Shown here in pieces: positions 22,533 to 33,599 of a stretch of 64,000 nt of DNA (positions are counted from its first letter, which is position 1; the number at the start of each line of letters is the position of its first letter). Made by a program: the position numbers and the translations under genes. The notes below the pieces were generated by a model. That model was given only the letters and a program-made list of their open reading frames with translations, did no database searches and had not been told where the DNA came from. The DNA is from Aplectana chamaeleonis (Eukaryota; Nematoda; Chromadorea; Rhabditida; Cosmocercidae): contig JAPDOI010001440.1 of the NCBI GenBank assembly GCA_029168955.1, positions 62,001 through 126,000 on the forward strand, written 5' to 3'.

Positions 22533-22693
22533 CCTAAAACAATGCGTCGGCCACAAAGTGTTACCAAAATCAGGAAGTAACGGCGAGAGGCACTTTATCA
22601 CGCCATATTTCAGTAATATTCTTCTCTTGCCTGAGCTTGTTGTCCGGTTGGATGAACATGTTCTCTGTAGTTGTCACCGGCGAAAAAAAGCTG
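22533..22693 (+). mobile_element. AAGGCAG element, internal fragment
   Basis: Blocks AAAACAATGCGTCGGCC, AGTGTTACCAAAATCAGGAA, GTTGTCCGGTTGGATGAACA and GTCACCGGCG follow in the same order as in the left half of the 42.2 kb copy. The outer termini are lost. The site where the Tc1-like element inserted in the other copy is diverged here (CAGTAATATTCTTCTC). Confidence 0.65.
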
Positions 22694-22699
22694 TCTGTA

Positions 22700-23435
22700 T
22701 GAAATTAAAGAGTATCTTATGCAAAACAGCATTATCTAACTGTTTTGCTTTGCTACTGGAGGTTTATGATTTGGCATAATATAATTTATGAGAAACTCGT
22801 TAAAAGAAGTGAAATATTTGGTGCATTTGATATGTCATGAGATTTAACACGGAAGAAACACAAAAGCTCGATGAAATGATGTGCCATTGATTTGGATGTG
22901 TTCTTTGTTACCAAAAGCGAAAAGTGAATGTGGTTTTGAAAGACCAAATCACGCGCTCTCTGAGAACAAATGATCGCTCGCAGTCAAAGTTTGCAAGTCT
23001 GAGCGCCTTGAAATACTATTTTGCTTGACTCCCAGCCCTAATTTTATGTCTTGACGATTATACGTATGTCTAGGCTCAGTAAAACGCGCTTGATTTGGCC
23101 TTTCAAAACCAAACTCACTTTTCGATTTTTGGTAATAAAGAACACATTCAAATCGATGACACATCATTTCACCGAGCTTTTCAGTGCTTCTTCCATGTTA
23201 AATCTCATGACCGAATCAAATGCGTAAATATTTCACTTTATTTAACGAGTTTCTCATTAATATTAATAATATTATGCAAAAATCATAAACACCTCGTATC
23301 GTATCAAGCGAAGCAAAACAGTTATATAATTTCGATTTAATTTTAGCGAAGGTTTCCTTCAGAGATAAGAAGAAGAAGCTACGCCGTTCATGGTCTTTCT
23401 GCCGATGGCACCTGCTCGGCACTTTAGGGCGAACA
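22700..23435. other. no gene seen
   Basis: AT-rich. A pair of inverted blocks (AAATATTTCACTT-like at 23,226 and AAGTGAAATATTTGG at 22,806; CCAAATCACGCGC at 22,945 and GCGCTTGATTTGG at 23,086) suggests a decayed inverted-repeat element spanning about 22,740-23,340. Arms were not traced completely. Confidence 0.4.
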
Positions 23436-23439
23436 CATG

Positions 23440-25490
23440 TTACTCTTCCTGGCGCCCTGTGCTGTCTCAGTTGAGTCCCGTTGGGTCCCGTCAACTTCGC
23501 GGCGCGCTATGCGCACTCTCTTACCTGAGGTCCCATTCATTTTTGTAGCTCTCTGTGCACTCCTAGATGGGTGCCTTGCTCCACTTTTCTGGAGCGCACT
23601 GTGCACCTTCCACTTGGGTTCCGACCATTTTTCCGGCTCTCTAGGCAGTCCCAGGTTGGGTCCGTCCACGGTTCCCGGCGCCCTACGGACTTCCACCTGG
23701 GTCCCGCCAACTTCTACCGGCGCGCGCTGTGCACTCTACTCCCTACTGAGTCCCGACCGACCATTTTTCCGGCGCCCTACGCACTCCCAGTTATCCCGTC
23801 CAGAATCCCCGGCGCCCTCACGCACTCCACTTGGGTCCCGTCCACAATTACCGGCGCGCAGTTGCACTCCTACTCGGGTCCTGACCATTTTTTTACCGGC
23901 GCCCTACGCACCCAGTTGTCCCGTCCAGAATCCCCGGCGCCCTACGCACTTCCACTCTGGGTCCTGCCAACTTCTACCAGCGCGCAGCACTCCTACTCGG
24001 GTCCCGACCATTTTTTACCGGCGCCCTACGCGCACTCCCAGTTGGGTCCCGTCCACAATCCCCGGCGCCCTACGCACTTCCACTTGGGTCCCGCCAACTT
24101 CTACGCAGCGCGCTGTGCACTCCTACTCTTGGGTCCCGACCATTTTTGCGCCGGCGCCCTACGCTTGCTTCCCAGTTGGGTCCCGTCCAGAACTTCCCGG
24201 CGCCCTACGGCACTTCCAGTTGGGTCCCGCCCAACTTTTACCAGCGCGCTGTGCACTCCCTACTCGGGTCCGCGACCATTTTTTACCGGCGCCCTACACG
24301 CTTGCTCCCAGTTGGGTCCCGTCCACAATTCCCGGCGCCCTAGGCACTTCCACTTGGGTCCGCCAACTTTTACCAGCATGCGGCTGTGCACCTTACTCGG
24401 GTCCCACCATTTTACCGGCGCCCTACGCACCCCAAAGGTCCCGTCCACAATTCCCGGCGCCCTAGGCACTTCCACTTGGCCCCGCCCACTTTTACCAGCG
24501 CGCTGTGCACTCCTACTCTCGGGTCCCGATCATTTTTTACCGGCGCCCCTACGCAACTCCCAGTTGGGTCCCGTCCACAATTCCCGGCGCCCTAGGCACT
24601 TCCACTTGGGCCCCGCCCACTTTTACCGGCGCGCTGTGCACCTCCTACTCGGGTCCCGACCATTTTTACCGGCGCACTACCGCACTCCCAGTTGGGTCCC
24701 GTCCACAATTCCCGGCGCCCTACGCACTTCCACGCCAGGTCCCGCCAACTTTTACCAGCGCGCTGTGCACTCATACCTCGGATCCCGATCATTTTTTCGG
24801 CGCCACCCACGCACTCCCAGTTGGGTCCCGCCCACTTTTACCGGCGCGCTTACGCACTTTTCCGGCGCCCTACGCACTTGCTCCGACTCTGGATCCCGCC
24901 CACTTTTACACCCAGCGTAACCTGTGCACTTACTACTTCTGGGTCCCGACCACTTTTGCCGGCGCGCTTACACTTTCTCCGGCGCCCTACGCACTCGCAC
25001 GTTTGATCCCGCGGACTTCGCTCACTTTTACCAGCGCCCTATGCACTACTTGCGCGGGTCCCGACCACTTTTAGCCGGCGCGCTTACACTTTCTCCGGCG
25101 CCCTACGCACTCCCACTTTGATCCCGCTCACTTTTACCAGCGCCCTATGCACTCTTACTTGGGTACCGACCACTTTTAGCGGCGCGCTTACACTTTTTCC
25201 AGCGCCCTACGCACTCCCATTTGGATCCCGGAACACTTTTTACCAACTTTGCGTGCTCTACTGGGGTTACCAGCGCTTTGCACTTTTCTGCTGGGGCCCC
25301 GTCCACAGTTCCCGGCGCTTTGTGCACTCACATTTGGGTCCCGCCCACTATTATCAGCGCGCTGTGTACTCCTTGTGGGATCCCGATCACTTTTTCAGCT
25401 CCCTGCGCAGTCCCAATTAGATTCGTCCTTTCCACAGCTCCCCGGCTCTGTTGCACTCCCACTTGAGTCCCTGCCCACTTTATACAGCCG
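23440..25490. repeat. satellite of 42 bp monomers with trimeric higher-order unit
   Basis: About 48 monomers in 2 kb. Most start GGCGCCCTA or AGCGCGCTGTGC. Three types alternate: A (CGCACTCCCAGTTGGGTCCC, then GTCCACAATTCCC), B (CGCACTTCCACTTGGGTCCC, then GCCAACTTTTACC) and C (GTGCACTCCTACTCGGGTCC, then CGACCATTTTTTACC). The A-B-C order repeats about nine times from 23,635 to 24,810, a unit of about 128 bp, after which truncated and re-ordered monomers appear. Because 42 is a multiple of three, an apparent frame of about 450 codons spans the array; it changes reading phase with every indel and is not a gene. Strong C+T bias on the plus strand is notable. Confidence 0.95.
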
Positions 25491-25499
25491 CTTGGTGCT

Positions 25500-26090
25500 G
25501 TAGGCCAAATTTGTGATTCCGCACGCGGAGCATATTATGTCCCTGATGGACCTCACGCTTTGACAACGTTTCTCGAGCTCTATTAAGTCTTATCACGTTA
25601 TCACTCCACTTCTCTAATGACTGACCGACCAAACTTCTTATCACTAAATTCCTTCAGACACGCACACATTTTAAAAATTCGCGATTTTTTTTTGATATCT
25701 CGGAGACCCACTGCAGGAAATTTTTGAAATTTCGGGCAGTGTTGAGAACCCACTTACTGCTCTATCTTTTGTGAAAGTCCCTTCTCTGCAAGATTTCTCC
25801 CGAACCAAGATTCTGGATTGAGGGGTGTGCGCAGAAGTAATCCTTTTTGCAATTCCTGGTGCGTTTACTGTGTACTTCTCCTGCGTTTTCTCCAAATTTT
25901 TAGTCATTTCGGATCTACCCTACGGCCAAGCAAACGTTCTACGGGTAATCACGAAGCTGAAGATTATTGTGAACACTGCCTATGGAGAATGTCTATTCGC
26001 TGGAGCCATTTTACCAGGCAAAATAGGTCAGTGGTCGTATTCGCATGGACTATGGGAGCCTCCCGGGAGGTGTAAAAGAGAGTCCGCCCG
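25500..26090. other. no gene seen; one AAGGCAG-family terminus
   Basis: ATTATTGTGAACACTGCCTA at 25,963-25,982 resembles the outward AAGGCAG terminus. No partner end was located, and the rest is unremarkable. Confidence 0.4.
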
Positions 26091-26094
26091 CCTC

Positions 26095-26466
26095 CACAAG
26101 GCGTCACGCGAGGTTACAGAATTTCGCAACGGGGAGGTGGGAAGGGGGGTCGCTTTGAAAATTTCAGCCAACCCGAAAATGTAGGCTAGGGGGCAAAGAA
26201 TTTCAGTTTAAAAATGAAAATTTGGTAAAGATCTCCCAAAATTTCTCGACACATTTTTGGTCTTTTTCTGACGATCTGAGAGTTACAGTAATCCATTTTT
26301 CCAGAAGAATTTCCAGCGTCTAACAGTTTCCAGAAATCAAATATAAACTGCCCAGAAATCCTGCGCCTCGAGGGGGGTTGGCTGCAAAGAATTTTGCAAA
26401 AAGTTTGATGGTGAGGGGGTTCGCTCCGATTTCGGGAAAATTACGCAACGCCCAGCTTGACCCCTG
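26095..26466. mobile_element. hAT-like MITE, decayed copy, ~370 bp
   Basis: The right end ACGCAACGCCCAGCTTGACC CCTG matches the termini of the MITEs at 10.1 and 51.6 kb. The left end (about CACAAGGCGTCACGCGAGGT then TTTCGCAACGGGG) is weaker. Flanks CCCGCCTC (26,087-26,094) and CCAGCCTC (26,467-26,474) could be an 8 bp target duplication with one mismatch. Internal purine-rich text (GGAGGTGGG, GGGGGTTGG) parallels the other two copies in inverse orientation. Confidence 0.6.
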
Positions 26467-26474
26467 CCAGCCTC

Positions 26475-28405
26475 ATACATCGACTGATTTCAAAAAACCT
26501 TTCGGAGAGGCTCCCGAAGTTTCATTAATACACCCACAGAGGAACAGAGTGTACTGCAGTTCTCCGCCGCAACGCGGCTGAGCCCCAAATCGTCGCGCGC
26601 TGTGGATGGGCGCGGGAAAGTAATGTTCTACACTTCTCAATGCGCTATACGTTTCGAAGTAGAGCGCGTTATAGCATTCACAAGAAAATTTGACCATTTA
26701 CGAGACCATTATCGTGAGAACTTGCTGATTCTTCTCAAGAAAAGTTTCTAAAATATTCTAATTGTTTTTCATAAACTGCCGACTTAGTTTTCGTGATCAT
26801 TTCCGTATTCGATACGAGGAATAAGTATGTCTGATCTGAAGATCTTTTCCCACGCTAAGATAATTATTGCTTGCGCGGTGGTGCGTTGGTCCTAAGGGTG
26901 AACAACGGGTAAACAAAACAGTGAACGGAGAAAATTTTTGATGACAGCAATGGACCGGTATGGTAGGTTCATCTACGATCAGGGGTTTGGGTCTGAATTT
27001 CGCCGCGACGTGCGACTATCTTGCTCCTTATCGGGAGAACGGCTGGGTCTCCACAGAGGGAACCTTCCGAGAAATGGTTCCCGGCATTTTCTAGATCGCG
27101 TTCATGCTTATATGACTCCTGCTGCTCTGCGTCAAGGTGCCAGCTTCATCTTGGCTGATTCAAAAACAATAATCTCCGTAATGGAGCTTGCTTTGAGCCA
27201 AGCTGTTCATGTAAACGATGGATTGGGGTGGTCGCTCGACTAAGTGATGAGCTTCCCCTCCAAACCAAGCTGGTACTCAACGGACACATCGACTTAACCT
27301 TATGTTTTTGCTCTAGTCGCTTGGCCTTCTCATTTTAAGCCGCCATTTCAAAATACGTTGCTATCCCACGATTTCTGTGGAATCTTTGCCAATTTTACCA
27401 TTGTGTTGCATTTACGGGCTATTTGAGAAGGAAGTTCAAAATGACTGAAGACAAGTTGGAAGCTAAAAGTGGGTGGAAAGTCAAGGGTAGTGGGTGTTTT
27501 CTATGCACATCGTAATCAATTTATCACCAGATGTGCTGTCTATAATAAATAAGAAGCATTTCTAGGTTTTTACGCCAAGATATTGGCGTGTTGAAGCAGT
27601 TGTGACCATTCTCGGTTTTTAAAATCACCTTTAAAGCCACTATTTGCATTCAGGTTGGATAAAGAAAAGAGAAAAATGTCACCCACATTTTTGAATGGGA
27701 TGATCTCGAATGCGTGAAGGATGATTAATTGCGCAAATGTTAATGAGCTTAATCGAAAAAAGGATGGAGACTGCAAGATGTCAAAAAATGCTACGGCTGG
27801 AGGTGCGATACAAGTAAACATTGGACAGCCCCATCGAACAGGAGATGATTCCGAATATGAGTCTTCCGTTTTATGCAAATCCGTCGACCGTTCAATAGCC
27901 TCGGATTTTTTCTACGTCTGGAGTAGAAAACAACTCTTGGACGAAGGGGAAGCAAGTAAAAGAGCGCTCCATTAGATGAGTGGAGCCTTTTCCACGCGCT
28001 CGGGGCTTAGCAGGTGTGTTGTTTCGGGTACGAAAAACTATAATTACCCACATTTTCGGAAGAAGCTTGAGCTGCAGAAGCCGAAAGGCAGGCGCTACGC
28101 TAGGTGCAGGGTCCTTGAAAAATTTCTTGTACAGTTTTGTAATTAAAAATCTACTAGTACTTTTCTAAATTCTTGATAGGGCTAATCGCGTTGCAGCAAC
28201 GTGCGAAAAAGTTAATCGGGGATCTGATTGAAAAGATAAGTTCTTTTAGATCATTCAAAAACTGGCCTTTGGAGAAGCTGATTACTCACGTGTGATACAT
28301 TCAAATGTATCAACGCACAACCTGGGCGATTTTTCAGCTGCTCGGTTCCGAAAGAAACAGATTTTCGCACTTTTCTCGAGAAGTTTTTTCGTCGTGAGCA
28401 GTGCC
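26475..28405. other. no gene seen
   Basis: Three modest frames (26,938-27,243 plus, 101 codons; 27,570-27,878 minus, 102 codons; 27,721-27,975 plus, 84 codons) have no recognised motif. The last two overlap on opposite strands, so at most one could be real. An AAGGCAG-type terminus (CGTCGTGAGCAGTGCCTTTG) ends at about 28,410. Confidence 0.4.
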
Positions 28406-28409
28406 TTTG

Positions 28410-28538
28410 AGGCCGGGATCATACATCCGGCGACGAGCGACGCATTTGACGCAATGTTCACCTACCTAAATATCGACCGAAAATCAGATAGCTGCCTTAT
28501 ATGCACTGTCGCTGGTCGTGGGAAGTATGATCCAGGCC
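28410..28538. repeat. foldback of the TGTCGC family, ~128 bp
   Basis: GGCCGGGATCATACATCC, then GGCGACGAGCGACGC, is mirrored by GCACTGTCGCTGGTCGTGGG, then AAGTATGATCCAGGCC, at 28,503-28,538. The arms are about 38 bp with several mismatches. It contains the CAGCGACAG core shared with copies at 31.2 and 49.8 kb. Confidence 0.65.
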
Positions 28539-28734
28539 GAACCCTTAAGAACACACAACACCCACGGGCAATTAATGCAGTGGGTTTTGAGGCCGGAATT
28601 TTCGATTTGAGTGAACCCGTATGAAGGAATTCTAAGGCACCCTATATCTGTCACCAGAAATACGAGTTCTCTTTTGTACGAGTCTTCCAGTTACTACGAA
28701 AGAGAATATTTTCTTTTGAACCCATTCACGAAAA

Positions 28735-28756
28735 CGTGTCCCACCGGTGGGACACG
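28735..28756. repeat. perfect 22 bp palindrome, copy 1
   Basis: GTGTCCCACCGGTGGGACAC (28,736-28,755) flanked by C and G forms a perfect 22 bp palindrome. Two more copies of the 18-20 bp core lie at 28,781 and 29,220. Confidence 0.9.
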
Positions 28757-28780
28757 CGTTGACTACCACTTCGAACCACA

Positions 28781-28798
28781 TGTCCCACCGGTGGGACA
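28781..28798. repeat. perfect palindrome, copy 2
   Basis: TGTCCCACCGGTGGGACA, identical core to copy 1, 45 bp downstream. Confidence 0.9.
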
Positions 28799-29219
28799 CA
28801 CTTTTCAAAAGCCTATTTCTCTGCCACAGGAAACTACTCTCAAACCTACATATGATGAATGTCTTGACCTACCCAATACTTGAATAAAAACCTCGTTGTC
28901 CCTAAAAAAGGTCAAATGTAACACCATATTTGGGCTTTTCTAAAATCAGGTGGCCTGAAGTAGAGGAAGAAACGACTGTAAAGTAACTTAAGAAGCACTT
29001 TATGATTTCTTTTTCCTCCTAATGCTAGCTTTCAAGTTGTAGTAGCCCGTTTACTTTTTGAAAGACCCCGTTTGACCCCGTTTTGGATTTGAGTTGCAGT
29101 TTCTCGATAACGAAGGCGTCTCCGGAAGCTCAAACTCTGATAATCTTCGATCATCGTTGTTAGCTACAATATAGACACAAAAAGTAAGCAATTACCCATG
29201 GGACGCTATTCGAGCCAGC

Positions 29220-29239
29220 GTGTCCCACCGGTGGGACAC
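29220..29239. repeat. perfect palindrome, copy 3
   Basis: GTGTCCCACCGGTGGGACAC, identical to copy 1, with unrelated flanks. Confidence 0.9.
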
Positions 29240-29537
29240 AATATACGGTGACACCAATATTGCACGCGGCCCGAACGTGCAGTCACCCAAAATTAGTCGC
29301 GGTGGTGAATGGGTGAAACGAACGGCAAAAATTTGTGTTCATGGGTGAGCAGTGTATAGGCAGTACAATCTTCGGTGTTAAAGACATTGTTCGCGTTGGT
29401 CTCACGAAGTAGAGGATAATGGGGAAAAGTCTCCATAAAACTCTTGAATATCGGAGAGTAAGCAGTTTGAAAAATTTATTAAATATTCGACTGCGCCTGT
29501 TTCGCGTGTTTTTTGAAGTGCGGGCAAAGCGTCAAAC

Positions 29538-29702
29538 TTAAAGGCGCAGAACACCCAGAAAATTATTTTTCAGTTTTTATACTGATCATGGAGAGAGTCA
29601 CACTCTGATCGCAGTGGTATATCTGTAATCGTCCACAATAAAAGAAAATCACAAAATTCATATCTTTATTCCGACGTTAAAGGCAGTTTACTGTGCCTTT
29701 AA
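29538..29702. mobile_element. small TTAA-flanked element with terminal hairpin
   Basis: TTAAAGGCGCAGAACACCC at 29,538 and TGTGCCTTTAA ending at 29,702 give short inverted ends AGGCRCAG flanked by TTAA. The left part, including CACACTCTGATC and the AATCGTCCA block, recurs at 60,686-60,785 as TTAAAGGCACAGGACACCC. TTAA targets are typical of piggyBac-type elements; assignment is tentative. The right end lies in a perfect hairpin (29,669-29,710): 17 bp arms TTCCGACGTTAAAGGCA around an 8 nt loop. Confidence 0.5.
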
Positions 29703-29709
29703 CGTCGGA

Positions 29710-30270
29710 AATAATTTACGCTTCGACTGTTTTGGGTTAGTCCTTTCGTTTTCTGTTTCGTGTAGCAAAAATTCTCTGAAAGTGAAACAGTTCAATGCAC
29801 ATGCTCGAATACTAGAACATTTCGGGATAAAGAGTATTCAACAATTCGATAACTGTTTCTCTGGTGAAGCGAACGGCGGGCGACTGTTATATGACGTTGG
29901 CGGGGTGATTTATTGGGTCGGCCGGGCCACAAGGTCTTCACCTTTTTCCTGGCCGTCTTAACGTCGGAAAAACGTTGAAAAACACTCTATGACATTTTGT
30001 TTATTAATCTTAATTATCGACTATTTTTTCAAAAGCTCGATTTTTGAGGTTTTTGAAAAATGGCCGTTAACTAACAAAACAATTATTAGTAGATAAGACA
30101 GTGTTCATAATACTCGGGTATAATTTCAGAAGCTTTAGAGCCGTTGAGTAAAAGAAGATGTTATAGTAGTTGAAATTTCCGGAGATTTTCCCTAAAACGA
30201 AAAAATGGAACCACAAAAAATATCTGCGACCCTGTTCGTATATTATAAGATTGATCCTACTAACTATACG
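29710..30270. other. no gene seen
   Basis: AT-rich. CTTAACGTCGGAAAAACG at about 29,957 repeats part of the hairpin arm of the preceding element, so one more related end may be present. Confidence 0.35.
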
Positions 30271-30276
30271 CGGCTT

Positions 30277-30591
<315 letters not shown>

Positions 30592-31209
30592 GCGTTAGTG
30601 TGTAACGGAAATTAGTCATCGTCACCAGGGATGAGCGGAATTCCGCGTTTCGCGTTCCGAAAACCGCAGTTTCGCGCGTTTTTGGCCTTCCGCGTTCCGC
30701 CTTCCGAAAACCGCAGAAAGTGCTGCGAAACGCGGAAAATGCGGAACAAAATATCGCGTATTAAAAACTGTCATATTTCCATTATTCTTCTGTTGCTTTA
30801 CTAGTTTAGTGATCTCTTTCTATGCTCCGCATATGTAGATTGTGTTGCGCGCTAGGCGCGTACAGATTTGGCATCAGATGCAACCCTGTGATTCTGGAAA
30901 CAGTAGTTAGAGTAACTGTTAAAAGGCGGTTTCATTCTCATCATAAGAGCGCAAAAGTTGGTTTTACTTTCCAGAAATGGTCTAGACTGGTTTCTTGAGA
31001 ACCGAAAGAATGAAAAAGAAACCGATTTCGGTGTTAATCTCCTTTTAATCTCAGACGACGTTTACGATCTTGTGGGAACACTTTTTCGTTGAGCTAGTCA
31101 GCTAATGTTTTGATAGTAGGCTGGAAATGGGTGCAGCTATACTCTGTCCCCAAACGTTCTTTGGCAAGCGTAGAGTCCAGAGAAGCAGCGATTCCTCTGT
31201 GTCCCTGAC

Positions 31210-31505
31210 GCTGTAAGAGGGGTATTGTATACTTTTGCGACACATGGTCGCGTCGCTCTGCCCAGCGACGACGACCGCCTCCCGTCCTTTAAATGTTTCG
31301 CTGTCGCAGTGCACTGCACAGCGACAGCGACAGTGGTAGCGACAGGCTATGGCACAGTTGCAGTATGTCAGCCCTTCGCGACACGTCGCTGCGACCCACA
31401 CGCGACATCTGTTTCTACGACGACCGTTGCCGTTGCTCCGGTGCGGGTCCCGCCACGATTTGTGTTAGGTTGCATCCCTGTCGCTCATTATAGCGGCAAA
31501 GTAGA
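31210..31505 (+). repeat. TGTCGC foldback family, copy
   Basis: Runs from TTGCGACACATGGTCGCGTC through the near-palindrome CGCTGTCGCAGTGCACTGCA (then CAGCGACAGCGACAG) to ACGATTTGTGTTAGGTTGCA and TGTCGCTCAT. The second half matches 50,110-50,285 on the plus strand and the inverse of 49,826-50,040. The name used here is descriptive. Confidence 0.75.
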
Positions 31506-32180
31506 CCATAGGCCAGACAGATGCTGCGCCAAAAACGTCAGAGACGCAGGAGCGCTGCTTCTTTGGACTCTTCGTTTGCCAACTAGTTTGGGACAGAATA
31601 TACATATCTTCTATCCCAATTCAGATTTGATCGCTAAAGTTTAGCGATACTTCGAAATTGAGGTTGAAGACAGACAGAACATGTAAATATCTTATTATGA
31701 GCCACCCGACGTCCCATCTTCCCTAAAAATGGAAACTAATGAAAATCAGGGCCGTACTAATAGGATTTAGCCCAGGTTAGCGCTTTTTTTGCACACAGTA
31801 TTACGCTCCGAGAAATACGACGGAACTTCGTAAGTACTTTTGGAAAGCCGCACGGTGTGACTAGGGTTTTAGGAATGTGCGCAGAGCGTTTTTATGGTTG
31901 TAGGTCACAAGTTTCAGGAATTACGCTCGTCCCGCAAAACCGATCGGTACCGATTTGATAACACACCGAAGGCAAAAGCTGTCAAAGATTTCGTCTCTCT
32001 CGAATTTAAATCGTTCAGCAAAAATCAAGTCAGAAAGGATTTCTTCGAGAAAAATACGTGGATTTTCTAAATTCTGGTTTTCTGGCAAGAGTAGTCAGTT
32101 GGTAATGTTATATGTGGGAAAAATAGAAGTGAAAGAACTCAAAAATGTCTCGAAATATTTTACAAAATGATTTGGCGCAC

Positions 32181-32576
32181 GATAACCTGAAGTGACAAGA
32201 AAACTGGGAAATGTAGTGTTATGATTATGAATACGATTTGATGGTCAATCATAGATCAATTATCGAAAGTGAAAGACGGCAGATCGGATTTCATAAGCTT
32301 CACCGTTACAGTTATCAATACAAAATCAAAGGCGCTTTGAAAATACACAGTAGAACAATTTTTTCCGAGTTGTTGTACGGCAGCAAACACTAGTGAAGCT
32401 GGGAAACCACAGGAGCTCGAATTCATTTCGCGCTTGATTTCGCTTTGATGAGTCTAATGAGAGTGGCTTGTAAAATCCGGTCTCACTACCTATCGATAAA
32501 TGGTCCATGTTTGATCACCAAATCGCATTCGTAATCATTTCACCATTTCCCAGTTTTCATTAAGCCTGATTATTGT
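32181..32576. repeat. foldback element, ~396 bp, arms ~120 bp
   Basis: The left arm contains AAAACTGGGAAATG, ACGATTTGATGGTCAATCAT and AATTATCGA. The reverse complement of the right arm contains AAAACTGGGAAATG, GCGATTTGGTGATCAAACAT and ATTTATCGA in the same order. It is nested in the hAT-like element. Target duplication not evident. Confidence 0.7.
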
Positions 32577-32769
32577 GAGCCAATTTTTTCATAACTGTTC
32601 AGGACATTTTTAACTTCTTTGACCTCTGTTTTATCCTAAATATTAAATTGCCAAACCATTACTTTTTGCCAGAAAGCTAACCTATCAGAAATTCTCTTCT
32701 GTTCAGTTTGATATGTTGGTTCTGAGATCTCAGACGCTTTCTTTCTTCAATAAATAATACGAAATGTAA

Positions 32770-32930
32770 TACATATAGCCATCTCCCTCATTTTGAGCCG
32801 GCCGAAGTAGGGCTTATCGGGTTTATCATGTCAACTGTTGTATCATTGTTGTACATCATTGTTGTATTTACCCAGGACCGACCGCTGCGCTGCTTACTCC
32901 GCCAATACTCATCTGAGCAAGCTAGGCTTC
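32770..32930. repeat. SINE-like repeat, copy 2
   Basis: ATATAGCCATCTCCCTCATT, GAGCCGGCCGAAGTAGGGCT and TATCGGGTTTATCATGTCAA, then a tandem TTGTTGTA insertion, then CCGACCGCTGCGCTGCTTAC and CATCTGAGCAAGCTAGGCTT. It matches copies at 18.7 and 58.8 kb and is nested in the hAT-like element. Confidence 0.65.
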
Positions 32931-33189
32931 ATATATGCGCATGTTTGAGGATCGATTTCTATATGTATCCAGACGTTCTACTGAAGTTGCATAGTTGTCA
33001 ATTTCTCATGAGAGGATCTTAAGATTTTCAAAAATTTCCGCGTTTCGCGTTCCGAAAACCGATAATTCGCGCATTTTTGGCGTTTCGCACCCGATTTCCG
33101 AAAACCGAGAAAAAATTTTTGTTCCGAAACCCGAAAACCGATTTTCGAAATTTCGAATTTTTATTCCGCTCATCCCTGATCGTCACCCT

Positions 33190-33590
33190 TCGTTAACAAT
33201 TGGACACCCGGCTGTCACACCCACTGTCCACGTATGCAGCGGTGGTCATTGACCTCGCTTTCGTGTCAATGTGGACGAAACAAAGAGAACAATCAGTTCT
33301 GAGTACTGTTCTACTGCACATATTAAGCGAGAGAGAGCTTTCCTGGGATGAGCTCAAGAACTGAGCAGGACATCAATCTACCCCCGAAAAGTTCACCCAG
33401 ACAATGGGGAAAACTGTGACAGCTCTTTTTCCGCAAGATTCTCTTCTTTTCAAATCCAAGTGTCTGACTGCTTGAAGGGTTATGCACTGCATTGCAAAGT
33501 TCCCTGCGTGAGCTTGATTGAGGCTACCAGTGTAACTGATTCCCGTGAAAGCATACAGCAGCGCGCAAGTTTTTTCTTGTAAAAGAGCTT
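33190..33590. other. no gene seen
   Basis: Nothing supported. Confidence 0.4.
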
Positions 33591-33599
33591 TCTTGTGAC

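Larger units (their letters stand above)
30626..33178. mobile_element. hAT-like element, 2,553 bp, 8 bp target duplication
   Basis: Termini CAGGGATGAGCGGAAT and ATTCCGCTCATCCCTG are exact inverses. Flanks ATCGTCAC at 30,618-30,625 and 33,179-33,186 are a perfect 8 bp duplication. Subterminal regions are packed with TTCCGCGTTTCGCG and CGAAAACCG motifs on both sides. No hAT transposase can be recognised inside. The interior holds a TGTCGC-family repeat (31.2 kb), a foldback (32.2 kb) and a SINE-like copy (32.8 kb), so it is a non-autonomous or gutted element. The termini differ by few bases from the element at 37.9 kb. Confidence 0.9.

Noticed and set aside
23437..24920. Open frames of 340-450 codons rich in Pro/Arg/Thr
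   Set aside because: They follow a 42 bp tandem repeat whose period is a multiple of three; indels shift phase and there is no start context or domain.
28735..29239. CRISPR-like direct repeats
   Set aside because: Three palindromes with unequal spacing (45 and 439 bp), no cas genes and a eukaryotic context.
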